Positions 39,066 through 49,060 of a DNA stretch of 64,000 nucleotides are shown here, in pieces. The notes below the pieces were generated by a model, which did not search any database, was not told the DNA's origin, and saw only the letters and a program-made list of their open reading frames with translations. This DNA comes from Xanthomonas melonis (GTDB lineage Bacteria; Pseudomonadota; Gammaproteobacteria; Xanthomonadales; Xanthomonadaceae), in NCBI RefSeq assembly GCF_020783655.1, contig NZ_JAJGQH010000003.1:186001-250000 (forward strand). The letters are read 5' to 3'. Within the stretch, counting starts at the first letter, position 1, and every line of letters starts with the position of its first letter. A program made the translations under genes and the position numbers.

Positions 39066-41228
39066 CTACCGGCCTTCGGCCGCGGCGGCGTCGCTTCCGA
39101 TCTTTCGCCACAGGAAGGTGTACATCAGCGCGGCGCTGTGAGCGGCTGCGGCGTTATCGCCGGGGTTGGCGTGGCCACCCTCGGTGCTTTCGTAAAAGAC
39201 GACATCCTTGCCAGCATCCAGCATCCTGGCGGCCATCTTGCGTGCATGCCCGGGGTGGACGCGATCGTCGCGGGTGGAGGTCAGGAAGATCGTGGGCGGA
39301 TAGGTCTTGTTCGGATCGAACAGGTGATACGGAGAAAAGGTCTGGATGAACGACCAGTCCGCAGTGTCCGGATTGCCGTATTCGTCCATCCATGAGGCAC
39401 CGGCCAGCAGATGGTTATAGCGCCGCATGTCCAGCAGCGGCGCTTCGATCACCACCGCGCCGAACAGCTGCGGATACTGGGTCAGCATGTTGCCGGCCAT
39501 CAATCCGCCGTTGCTGCCGCCGCGCACGGCCAGGTGTCTGGCCGACGTGACCTTGCGCGCGATCAGATCCTGCGCAATGGCGGCCATGTCTTCGTAAGCC
39601 TTGTGCCGGTTCTGCTTGAGTGCGGCCTGATGCCACCGCGGGCCGTACTCGCCGCCGCCACGCATGTTGGACAGTGCGAAGACCCCGCCCTTCTCCAGCC
39701 AAGCCCGTCCCATGACGCCGGAGTAGTACGGCAGCATCGGGATCTCGAAACCGCCGTAGCCATAGAGTTGGGTCGGTGCGCTGCCATCGAATGCCAGCGC
39801 CTTCGGGCGGACCAGGAAATACGGGACGCGGGTGCCGTCCTTGCTGGTGACGAAGTGTTGCTCGATGACAAACCGGCTGGCGTCGAAGAATGCCGGCAGT
39901 GCTTTCAGGCGCTGCGGTTGCTTGCCGATCTGCGCCAGCGACAGTGTGGGCGGAGTGAGGTTGTCGGCGACGGTGAGCCACACTGCATCGCTGTCGAGGT
40001 CGTCCAGCGCCTTGATCTCTGCAGCGCCGAAGCTGGGTGCACCGACGAACGCGCTGCGCTTCCAACCCTGCGCACCGGGCGTCAGCACGCTCAACCGCGT
40101 TCTGACGTCATCGAGGATGTTGAGCACCAGGTGCGAGCGGGTCCAGACTGCACTGCTGAGCGAGGCGGTGTCGGTGGGCTGGAAGACCACCTCGAAGGCG
40201 CGCTTGCCCGCCATGAAGTCGTCGAACCGGGTGGCCAGCAGTGTGCCGGCTGCATAGGTCTTGCCGTCGACACTCCATGGCTCGCGCAACTCCAGCGTGA
40301 GCCATTGGCGATGCAACTGCTTGCTCGCCGAGTCCGGCACCTCGATCTGAACCAGGCGTCCGCTGCGCTCGCGCAGATACCAGCGCTTGTTACGGATGCC
40401 CAACTCGCGAATCACAATATCCCGCTCGAACCCCGGGGTGTCGTCATGGAAGGCCTTCACGCGCATATCCTGCGGGCTGCCCTCGTAGACGGTCGTGGCG
40501 GTGTCCAGGGCGGTGCCGCGCTTCCACTGTTTGACCACGCGCGCGTAGCCCGAATCGGTGGTGGTGCCAGCACCGAAGTCGGTACTGACATAGACGGTGT
40601 CCTGATCGATCCAGGACAGCTCGCCCTTGGCTTCGGGCCGGACGAAGCCATCCTGCACCCACTGCTTGTCGACCAGGTCGAACTCGCGCGTGACGTCGGC
40701 ATCGGCACCGCCGCGCGACAGGGTGATCAGGCAGCGGCGATAGGCCGGGCGCAGACAGTCGATGTCTTCGTGCTGCCATGCCCAATCCTTGCCCTCGCTC
40801 TGGTTGAGGGCATCCAGATCCAGCACGGTTTCCCATTTCGGCGAAGGCTTGCGGTATTCGGCTGGTGTGGTCCGTCGCCATATGCCGCGTTTGTGCTGTT
40901 TGTCCTGCCAGAAGTTGTAGTAGCTGTCACCGATCTTCTGTACGTCAGGAATTTTCGCATCCGAGTCCATGACTTCACGGATGCGCGTTTCCAGCTGTTT
41001 GAAATCGGCGGTATCGGCCAGTTGTTTCTCGGTGCGTGCATCTTGTTGCTTCACCCAGTCGAGTGCTTTCGTGCCGGTGATGTCTTCCAGCCACAGATAC
41101 TGGTCTGCAGGCGGCGTTGTGGCTGCGGCAGTCGTAATGCCGGGCATCGCAGCTGCTGCACAGGCGCCTGCGACGCCGAAAAGAAACAACGCTGCACCGA
41201 AAAGGGTGCGAGTGGACGTGGGGACCAT
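39066..41228 (-). CDS. Prolyl oligopeptidase family (S9) serine peptidase, exported
   Basis: 720-residue peptidase with an N-terminal signal peptide (LFGAALFLFGVAGACAAA), a seven-bladed propeller region (about 60-430) and a C-terminal alpha/beta hydrolase domain. Catalytic residues are visible: Ser in VRGGSNGGLMAG, Asp in TRDDRVHPGHAR and His in STEGGHANPGD. The stretch GYGGFEIPMLPYYSGV is typical of S9A enzymes. It probably cleaves proline-containing peptides in the periplasm. ATG 41228 was chosen as it puts the signal peptide first; ATG 41261 in frame is an alternative. Stands alone; a 137-bp repeat copy lies upstream. Confidence 0.9.
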   Translation of the reverse strand: MVPTSTRTLFGAALFLFGVAGACAAAAMPGITTAAATTPPADQYLWLEDITGTKALDWVKQQDARTEKQLADTADFKQLETRIREVMDSDAKIPDVQKIGDSYYNFWQDKQHKRGIWRRTTPAEYRKPSPKWETVLDLDALNQSEGKDWAWQHEDIDCLRPAYRRCLITLSRGGADADVTREFDLVDKQWVQDGFVRPEAKGELSWIDQDTVYVSTDFGAGTTTDSGYARVVKQWKRGTALDTATTVYEGSPQDMRVKAFHDDTPGFERDIVIRELGIRNKRWYLRERSGRLVQIEVPDSASKQLHRQWLTLELREPWSVDGKTYAAGTLLATRFDDFMAGKRAFEVVFQPTDTASLSSAVWTRSHLVLNILDDVRTRLSVLTPGAQGWKRSAFVGAPSFGAAEIKALDDLDSDAVWLTVADNLTPPTLSLAQIGKQPQRLKALPAFFDASRFVIEQHFVTSKDGTRVPYFLVRPKALAFDGSAPTQLYGYGGFEIPMLPYYSGVMGRAWLEKGGVFALSNMRGGGEYGPRWHQAALKQNRHKAYEDMAAIAQDLIARKVTSARHLAVRGGSNGGLMAGNMLTQYPQLFGAVVIEAPLLDMRRYNHLLAGASWMDEYGNPDTADWSFIQTFSPYHLFDPNKTYPPTIFLTSTRDDRVHPGHARKMAARMLDAGKDVVFYESTEGGHANPGDNAAAAHSAALMYTFLWRKIGSDAAAAEGR

Positions 41229-41672
41229 TATGTTGCCATCGGCCAAGGGGGGCGACAGCATAAAGTCGAAGATCGCGTGATGGTCGCGCAGTGAATATTG
41301 TTGAGAAATGCGCTTTTGAGAAACGCGCTTCGCACTGCGGGCCTTTATACAGAAGTTCAAGAGCGGCTAACAGAACGTAGCGAGCGGTCGTCAGGTGGGT
41401 GTGGACGGCGCGGAGGAACCGGAGTGTACGTCTGGTACATGAGGATTCCGAGCACCGGCCGCGCCCGCCTGACGGCGGCGCAGTAGTTTTGTTAGCCGCT
41501 CTGAATATTCGGATGCAGCCGAGTGAATGAATTGAGGGCCGGCTGGCGCCGGATGATGGTCGTCGACATGCGGCGGCGCGCAGGCTTCCGACGACAACGG
41601 CATCCACGTTGCGCGGATCGTCTCGACGGCACAACTCAAGGTCGGCGCTGCGGCGCAACAGCGCCGCCGGGC
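41229..41672. other. Intergenic region holding repeat copy 2
   Basis: 444 bases between the S9 peptidase start and the dsbD stop. The main content is the 137-bp repeat (41363-41499). The 41229-41362 part should contain the peptidase promoter; nothing definite was assigned. Confidence 0.5.
41363..41499. repeat. 137-bp imperfect-palindrome repeat, copy 2
   Basis: Begins GCGGCTAACA and ends TGTTAGCCGC, perfect 10-bp terminal inverted repeats. It is inverted relative to copy 1 (16440-16576), has the same length of 137 bp and differs at about ten positions by eye. Each half resembles the reverse complement of the other (shared GCGGCTAACA, GTCAGG, GGG-G-GG blocks), so the element can form one long stem. 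No flanking target duplication could be confirmed. Confidence 0.85.
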
Positions 41673-43994
41673 TCAGCGCGCCGCGCGCAGCAGCGCATCC
41701 TCGGTGATCGCGCCGGTCAGCACGGTCGGCAGGATCGCCGGCGGGGCGCCGGGGCCATAGACCACGTACAGCGGCACGCCTACCGCCTGGTGCTGGTCCA
41801 GGAAGGTGCTGATGGCCGGATCCACATTGGTCCAATCGCCCTTCATGTACACCGCATCCACCCGGCGCAGGGCGTCGCGGAATTCGGCGCTGCTCAGCAC
41901 GTTCTTCTCGTTGGCCTTGCAGGTCACGCACCAGTCGGCGGTCATGTTGACGAACACCACGCGGTTGTCGGCACGCAGGCGGTCCAGCAGCTGCGGCGAA
42001 AAGGCGACCACGCCTTCGCTGGCGGCGGTGGCTGCGGGCAGGCGCAGGCGGGTGACCCCGACCACCGGCACGATGGCCAGCACCAGCATCACCGTGGCCA
42101 GGCGCAGGCCCGGGCGGTTGCCCTTCCAGCGGCTGCGTTCGAAGCACCACAGGCCCAGCGCCAGCAAGGTGGCGCCGACCAGCATCAACGCCACCGCGTC
42201 CACACCGCGCTGCTTGCCCAGCACCCAAAGCAGCCAGATCGCGGTGAGATACATCGGGAAGGCCAGTACCTGCTTGAGCGTTTCCATCCAGGCGCCGGGC
42301 GTGGGCAGGCGCCGCGCCAGCGAGGGAATGAAGCCGATCAGCAGGAACGGCAGCGCCAGGCCCAGGCCCAGCACCAGGAACACCAGCATCGCCAGCGCCG
42401 CGGGTGCGGTGAATGCATAAGCCAGCGCGGTGCCCATGAATGGTGCGATGCACGGGCTGGCGACCACACAGGCCAGCACGCCGGTGAAGAAGTCGCCGAG
42501 CGGCCCGTTGCGCGCGGCCAGAGACTGGCCGATGCCGCCCAGATTGCTGCCCAGCGTGAACACGCCCGACAGGCTCAGGCCGATCGCGAACATCAGGTAG
42601 ACCAAGGCGGCCACGAACCAGGGCTGCTGCAGCTGGAAGCCCCAGCCAGCCGCCTGCCCGGCCGCGCGCAGCGCGATCACCAACCCGCCGATCGCGGCGA
42701 ACGACACCAGCACGCCCAGTGAATACCAGATGGCGTGGCTGCGCGCGTGGCTGCGGCTTTCGCCGCTGTGGGCCAGGCCCAACACCTTCAGCGACAGGAT
42801 CGGCAGCACGCACGGCATCAGGTTCAGCACCAGCCCGCCGAGCAGGGCCAGCGCCAGCATCGCCAGCAAGCCCTTGTCGGTATGCGGCGGCTGGGTGCGC
42901 GCCGGATTGTCGGCCGCAGCGGATGTCGCGGCGGCGGGCGCGGCGTCGGCGCGTGGAGCCGGTGCCGCGCCGCTCGCCGCCTGTCCGGCGGCCAGCGGCG
43001 AGATCATCAAGGGGGCGGCCTGCGCCTGGTTCGGCGGCGACACCGTGCCGGACGGCAGTTCCAGCGCCACGCGGCGGGTCATCGGCGGGTAACAGATGCC
43101 GTCGGTCTGGCAGCCCTGGAAGGTGGCCACCAGTGTCATCGGGGTCGGGTCGGCACGCTCGCGCAGCAGCGGGAGGGTGACTTCGGCCTGGTCGAAATAC
43201 ACCACGACATCGCCGAAGTGTTCATCGCGGTGGGTCTTGCCCTGCGGCCAGCGCGGCAAGCCGGGACGGACCCCGTTGCTGCCTTCCACCGCCAGCGAGG
43301 TGCGATCGCGGTAGAGGTAGTAGCCCGGTGCCGGAGTGAAGCGCAGCAACAGGCTGTTGCCATCGCCAACGATGGCCTCGAACCGAAATGCCTGCTCGGC
43401 AGGCAACGGCAATGCATCCATGCCGGCCGCCTGGGCGTTCGCGCCGAACAGCCGCGGGCCGCGCGGCACCAGCGCGCCCAGGCTCTCGCGCGGGCGCGCC
43501 GCAAGCGCGGTGGCGGCGCCGTCCCCCGGCGCTGCAGGCAGACGGACGCGGATCTCGCGGCGTTGCGGCGGGTAGCACACCCCGGCATCGGCGCAGCCCT
43601 GGTACTGCACCTGCAGCACCGCATCCTGCGTCGATGGCTCGGCGGTGCCGGCCAGGGTCGCCTGCAAGCGCGTGCGGTAGGTCTGGACCTGACCGAAGAA
43701 CTCGTCGTGCTTGCTCTCGCCTTCCGGCAGCGACAGCTCGCCCGCGGCGAAGCCCTGGCCAGACTTGACCCCGATACGATGGCGATACAGGTAATAGCCA
43801 GGCGCGATCTTCCACTGCAACTGGATGCGGTCGCGGCTGTCGGCTTGCGCGCTCAGGGCGAAGGCCTGATCCACCGGCAGCAGGTCGGCCTCGCTGACCG
43901 CCTGCGCGGCGGGCGCAACCAGCGCGAGCGCGGCGGCGATGACGGGGGCGGCCAGGAGCGTGCAGCGGGCGATGCAGCGGGACAGGGACTTCAT
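41673..43994 (-). CDS. dsbD: Thiol:disulfide interchange protein DsbD with two N-terminal alpha domains
   Basis: Moves electrons from cytoplasmic thioredoxin across the inner membrane to reduce periplasmic disulfides. 773 residues, well above the usual 560-590. Order: signal peptide (1-33), first DsbD-alpha domain with YQGCADAGVCYPP near 131, and second DsbD-alpha domain with FQGCQTDGICYPP near 290. An Ala/Pro linker follows, then an eight-helix core with NLMPCVLPILSLK and VVASPCIAPFMG, and a C-terminal thioredoxin domain with ADWCVTCKANE near 680. The duplicated alpha domain is the extra length. ATG 43994 follows cutA by 16 bases, the usual cutA-dsbD operon. Confidence 0.94.
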   Translation of the reverse strand: MKSLSRCIARCTLLAAPVIAAALALVAPAAQAVSEADLLPVDQAFALSAQADSRDRIQLQWKIAPGYYLYRHRIGVKSGQGFAAGELSLPEGESKHDEFFGQVQTYRTRLQATLAGTAEPSTQDAVLQVQYQGCADAGVCYPPQRREIRVRLPAAPGDGAATALAARPRESLGALVPRGPRLFGANAQAAGMDALPLPAEQAFRFEAIVGDGNSLLLRFTPAPGYYLYRDRTSLAVEGSNGVRPGLPRWPQGKTHRDEHFGDVVVYFDQAEVTLPLLRERADPTPMTLVATFQGCQTDGICYPPMTRRVALELPSGTVSPPNQAQAAPLMISPLAAGQAASGAAPAPRADAAPAAATSAAADNPARTQPPHTDKGLLAMLALALLGGLVLNLMPCVLPILSLKVLGLAHSGESRSHARSHAIWYSLGVLVSFAAIGGLVIALRAAGQAAGWGFQLQQPWFVAALVYLMFAIGLSLSGVFTLGSNLGGIGQSLAARNGPLGDFFTGVLACVVASPCIAPFMGTALAYAFTAPAALAMLVFLVLGLGLALPFLLIGFIPSLARRLPTPGAWMETLKQVLAFPMYLTAIWLLWVLGKQRGVDAVALMLVGATLLALGLWCFERSRWKGNRPGLRLATVMLVLAIVPVVGVTRLRLPAATAASEGVVAFSPQLLDRLRADNRVVFVNMTADWCVTCKANEKNVLSSAEFRDALRRVDAVYMKGDWTNVDPAISTFLDQHQAVGVPLYVVYGPGAPPAILPTVLTGAITEDALLRAAR

Positions 43995-44010
43995 GGACGT
44001 CGAGGATTCC

Positions 44011-44334
44011 TTAGCGGGTTTCGGCCCGGACCCAGTCGAAATAGGCTGGCAACCCGGCGCTGGCCTGGACCGCCACCGCCTCCGGCAGTGCATACGGATG
44101 CAGGGCCTGCAGCCGTGCGATGGCGTCCGGCAGGCGGTCTTCCCAGGTCTTGATCAGCAACTGCACCTCCTGGCTGCGTTCGATCGCCCCGTTCCAGCGG
44201 TACAGCGACTGCACGCCGGGGAGCTGGGTGACGCAGGCGGCCAGCCGCTCCTCCAGCAGCGCATGCGCGATGCGCTCGGCACTGTCGGTATCGGGGCAGG
44301 TGCTCAGTAGCAGATGGAGGGAGGAGGCAGTCAT
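44011..44334 (-). CDS. cutA: Divalent-cation tolerance protein CutA
   Basis: 107-residue trimeric CutA1 protein, ferredoxin-like fold, linked to copper tolerance although the mechanism is unsettled. Motifs: STCPDTDSAERIAHALLEER, LAACVTQLPGVQSLYRWNG, and EVQLLIKTWEDRL. The C-terminal HPYALPEAVAV contains the conserved HPY-x-PE. ATG 44334 gives the canonical length; the frame extends upstream to 44433 but that part is not family-like. Directly upstream of dsbD and likely co-transcribed. Confidence 0.94.
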   Translation of the reverse strand: MTASSLHLLLSTCPDTDSAERIAHALLEERLAACVTQLPGVQSLYRWNGAIERSQEVQLLIKTWEDRLPDAIARLQALHPYALPEAVAVQASAGLPAYFDWVRAETR

Positions 44335-44648
44335 CGGATCGGGCAGTGTAATGCCCCGCCTGCGGGGGATCGACCGTAGGTTCCGGAACGCGGCGTCGCT
44401 TTCGCCCGTGCGATCTGCATAGCCGGGCACCATGCGCCATCGACGTGGCCGGATGGCCTCTGCATACCGCGAAACGCTGACGTCCAGCGACCTGGGCCCG
44501 CCCGGGCCGGGCGCGGATCGGCAGATTGCATCCGCGCCCGCCAGCAGCGGGCGGACAGTGACGGGGCCGGCACGCAGCGACAGGCCGCATGCGATATCCG
44601 CGGCCCACAGGGCGCCAGCCCGACGCCAGGGCGCCGGGCTGGTCCTGC
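44335..44648. other. Intergenic region with a hairpin after the nuclease gene
   Basis: 314 bases between cutA and the nuclease gene (both minus). CCAGCCCG (44615-44622) pairs with CGGGCTGG (44635-44642), giving an 8-bp stem six bases past the nuclease stop, a possible terminator without a U-run. Nothing else seen. Confidence 0.4.
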
Positions 44649-46421
44649 TCAGTTGGCCAGCTGGCAGCTGGCCGGCCTGGCCGAGGTGAACAGGCTACTG
44701 GTGGCCCATTCGGGGTGGTCGATGAAGGGGTTGCGGTTGCCCTGGAAGCTGAAGATCACCTGGTTGCGGGCGCGTTCGGCATCGTCCGGTGGGTCGGCCT
44801 GGTGCCAGGCCAACAGCGTGGACAGCAGGCCCATGTAGGCGGGCGAGGCCGAGGTCTGCACGATCCGGCTGCGGTCGTCGGTGAGCTCCAGGTCCGGCTC
44901 GGACTGCCCGGTGGCTGCATCGGTGCCACCTTCGTAGCGGATCGCCATGTACATCACCGCGCGCGCCATGTCGCCCTTGCGCCGGCCCCACACCTCGAAG
45001 GTGCCGCCATTGCCGTCGGGCGTCCGTACCCAGTTGGAATTGCCCGGGTAGCGCCCGCTGCCGCCGCCACTCCCGTCGTTGACCTCGGTCACCCGCTCGC
45101 CGCAGCTGCTGGTGCAGGTGGCATAGGGCTTGTTGCCGCGGTCGGCGTTGAAGGCGGTGTCGGTCAGATACAGCATATGGGTGTCGGTGTAGGGCGCGTA
45201 CGGCAGGCCACGGTCGCCGGTGGCGCTGCCGAAGCCCAGCGAGTTGGGCCAGGTGTGCTCGCGGTTGTAGGTGAGCCCGCTGCCGGTGCCGGCGCGGTCG
45301 CTGCCCTTGGCATAGCTGCGATTGCGGTAGGCATCCAGGATGCGGCCGTTGTTGTTGGGATCCTCGTCGGCCATTTCGAGGATGGTCCAGGTGCTGGTGC
45401 CGGTACCGCTGTACGGGTAGACCGTATGGCCCTTGATGGTGGCGTGCAGCGAGCAGCGCAGCTGGCTGGCGCTGGCGGTGTTCACCCGCGCGTAGTAGCC
45501 GCTACCGCCGCCGCTGGCGGTGGCCACGGTGAAGGCGATGGACTGGTTGGCCGCCGGGTTCAGGCCGCTGGCGTCGCGGATGGCGCTGGCGGTGATGGCC
45601 AGGGTGCAGCGTTCGCCGCCGACCAGGGCGGTGTTGGTGGACAGGGTGAAGCGGGTGCCGCTGGTCGGGTATGTCAGTGCCACGTTGCCGGAGCTGGCGC
45701 AGCTGAGCGCGAAGGCGCCGCTGCTCAGGGTGACCGCCTCGCTGAAGCCCACCGCCAGATCGCCGGCCGCCGGGAAGCCGGTCGCGCCCTGGGTCGGGGT
45801 GGTGCTGGTGATCGTCGGGGCGCCGCTGGTACCGCCACCGCCGCTGCCGGTGAAGGTCTGGCCGCGATTGCAGGCGCCGAAGGTCTGCGCCGCCGAGCCG
45901 GCCCAGCTGAAGTTGGCCGCGCTGCTGCCGGTGCCGGTGAGCTGCAGGGAACTGCCCACCGCGCTGGCATTGCTCTCGCTGACCGGCAGGTTCTGGCTCG
46001 CGACCCCGGCCGCCGCACCGCCGCTGCCGGTGATGGCGCCTTCATAGCTGAGGAACTGCACCAGCCGCCCGCTGGGATCGACCAGCGCCACGCCGTCGTT
46101 GGGGCCGTTCTGCACGCCGTTGCTGGGGTAGCTCACCGCCGCGATACGGACCTGACTGCCGCAACTCACCAGGCTGCCGGCCGGTACGGCGGTCGTGGCG
46201 TACACCGTCGCGGCGCCTGGATTGCTACCGTTGTAGAGCTGGATGCGGTAGCCGCTCAGCGACTCGCCGGCGGTGGCCACCACTTCCACGCCTTCGCCGC
46301 TGTCGCCGGAGGCGCCCGCGTCGTCGTAATGCAGTTCGTTGATGAACACCGCGGCATGGGCGGTGGGAATGGCCAGCACGGCAGCGCAGGCCAACGGGAG
46401 AGAACGCAGCGGCAACCTCAT
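44649..46421 (-). CDS. Secreted endonuclease I (NucM/EndA) family nuclease with lamin-tail-like domain
   Basis: 590 residues. A signal peptide (LPLACAAVLAIPTAHA) is followed by a lamin-tail-like domain (about 24-175, VFINELHYDDAGASGDSGEG). An Ig-like domain comes next (about 195-290, TSTTPTQGATGFPAAGDLAV), then a C-terminal endonuclease I domain with the catalytic YNREHTWPNSLGFG near 390 and NRNPFIDHPEW. Family members are exported nonspecific DNases/RNases used for nutrient release or escape from DNA traps. GGAGCTGTCG before ATG 46421 decides the start. Stand-alone gene. Confidence 0.9.
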   Translation of the reverse strand: MRLPLRSLPLACAAVLAIPTAHAAVFINELHYDDAGASGDSGEGVEVVATAGESLSGYRIQLYNGSNPGAATVYATTAVPAGSLVSCGSQVRIAAVSYPSNGVQNGPNDGVALVDPSGRLVQFLSYEGAITGSGGAAAGVASQNLPVSESNASAVGSSLQLTGTGSSAANFSWAGSAAQTFGACNRGQTFTGSGGGGTSGAPTITSTTPTQGATGFPAAGDLAVGFSEAVTLSSGAFALSCASSGNVALTYPTSGTRFTLSTNTALVGGERCTLAITASAIRDASGLNPAANQSIAFTVATASGGGSGYYARVNTASASQLRCSLHATIKGHTVYPYSGTGTSTWTILEMADEDPNNNGRILDAYRNRSYAKGSDRAGTGSGLTYNREHTWPNSLGFGSATGDRGLPYAPYTDTHMLYLTDTAFNADRGNKPYATCTSSCGERVTEVNDGSGGGSGRYPGNSNWVRTPDGNGGTFEVWGRRKGDMARAVMYMAIRYEGGTDAATGQSEPDLELTDDRSRIVQTSASPAYMGLLSTLLAWHQADPPDDAERARNQVIFSFQGNRNPFIDHPEWATSSLFTSARPASCQLAN

Positions 46422-46694
46422 CGACAGCTCCTTGTGATCGGGAATGCGCTGCCGACTGTAGAGCCTGCGTATGACAATAGGTGGACCCTGGTTCCATTTC
46501 AGAACATGGGCTGCACGCCAGGGCAGGTGTGCGCTGTGCATTGCATGCCCACGCACTGGTCTGCGGACCCGGCACCGATGCCTGTCGTCCTCGCTCGCCT
46601 CTGCCTGCTCGCCTCCTAGCCGTGTCGGTGCGTGCCGATGGCGGCCAGACCGGGCCCGCCCCATCGGCAGGCGAAAAAATTTTGCTTTCGGGCC

Positions 46695-46722
46695 CTTGAA
46701 AGCCGCCTGCGCAGCACAATCT
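46695..46722 (+). promoter_or_regulatory. Sigma-32-type promoter candidate of groESL
   Basis: CTTGAAA (46695-46701) is a perfect -35 for heat-shock sigma factor RpoH. About 15 bases later comes CACAATCT (46715-46722) as the -10. It lies 120 bases before the groES start and upstream of CIRCE, consistent with dual heat-shock control of groESL reported in Xanthomonas. Confidence 0.6.
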
Positions 46723-46763
46723 CTGGCCCGCACCCGTTCTGTCGGGTTTTTCCGTGCGTTGTG

Positions 46764-46790
46764 TTGGCAGTCGTCATATGCGAGTGCTAA
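46764..46790 (+). promoter_or_regulatory. CIRCE operator for HrcA
   Basis: TTGGCAGTC-N9-GAGTGCTAA. The right arm is a perfect match to the CIRCE half-site and the left arm matches TTAGCACTC at seven of nine positions, with the canonical nine-base spacing. It lies 50 bases before the groES ATG, so HrcA should repress groESL at low temperature. Confidence 0.88.
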
Positions 46791-46840
46791 CATCGCCGAC
46801 AATTTCCAGACCAATCAAACACTTAAGAGGGTCTTTCTCA

Positions 46841-47128
46841 ATGAGCATCAAGCCGCTTCACGACCGCGTTGTAGTCAAGCCGATCGAAGCCGACGAAGTT
46901 TCCGCCGGCGGCATCGTGATTCCGGACTCCGCCAAGGAAAAGTCCACCAAGGGTGAAGTGGTCGCCGTTGGCGCCGGCAAGCCGCTGGACAACGGCAGCC
47001 TGCGCGCCCCGGCGGTCAAGGTCGGCGACAAGGTCATCTACGGCCAGTACGCCGGCAGCAGCTACAAGGCCGAAGGCGTCGAGTACAAGGTGCTGCGCGA
47101 AGACGACATCCTGGCCGTCATCGGCTGA
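46841..47128 (+). CDS. groES: Co-chaperonin GroES
   Basis: 95-residue co-chaperonin forming the heptameric lid of the GroEL chamber. [20 protein letters not shown] and the mobile-loop region [20 protein letters not shown] are classic, as is the [10 protein letters not shown] stretch. ATG 46841 gives the exact family length. First gene of groESL, controlled by the sigma-32-like promoter and CIRCE; a 135-bp spacer with an inverted repeat separates it from groEL. Confidence 0.98.
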   Translation: MSIKPLHDRVVVKPIEADEVSAGGIVIPDSAKEKSTKGEVVAVGAGKPLDNGSLRAPAVKVGDKVIYGQYAGSSYKAEGVEYKVLREDDILAVIG

Positions 47129-47140
47129 TAGCCGTTGCCG

Positions 47141-48904
<1,764 letters not shown>

Positions 48905-48934
48905 TCCACGCCACTTACGCTGTCGCAGCAAAAA

Positions 48935-48961
48935 GGACCCCGCCGCAAGGCGGGGTTTTTT
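48935..48961 (+). terminator. Rho-independent terminator of groESL
   Basis: CCCCGCC-GCAA-GGCGGGG (48938-48955) followed by TTTTTT (48956-48961). A textbook terminator 34 bases after the groEL stop; it marks the left edge of the three-gene island. Confidence 0.95.
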
Positions 48962-48991
48962 GTCCCTGCATGCGCGCGCGGCGAGCGCAGA

Positions 48992-49021
48992 TTGGCGAAG
49001 TTTTGCTTCACTCGGCATACT
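48992..49021 (+). promoter_or_regulatory. Weak promoter candidate for the three-gene island
   Basis: TTGGCG (48992-48997) and CATACT (49016-49021) with an 18-base spacer, 40 bases before the helicase ATG. Each hexamer matches consensus at about four of six positions. Confidence 0.35.
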
Positions 49022-49060
49022 CTGACGAGAGTTCTGACGCATTTCCTGAAGGCATTCTCC

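Larger units (their letters stand above)
46422..46840. other. Divergent promoter region of the nuclease gene and groESL
   Basis: 419 bases. The last 150 contain the heat-shock promoter-like sequence and the CIRCE operator of groES (listed separately). A run of AAAAAATTTTG lies near 46675. No gene. Confidence 0.55.

Noticed and set aside
41363..41499. Integron attC site
   Set aside because: The TAAC/GTTA ends recall attC, but the full R and L box consensus does not fit (GGCTAAC and GTTAGCC break it), and no cassette genes or integrase lie next to the copies.
48992..49060. TTG start of the SNF2 helicase 23 codons upstream
   Set aside because: That stretch contains the likely promoter hexamers, and ATG 49061 has a ribosome site; the extension is not needed by the domain.
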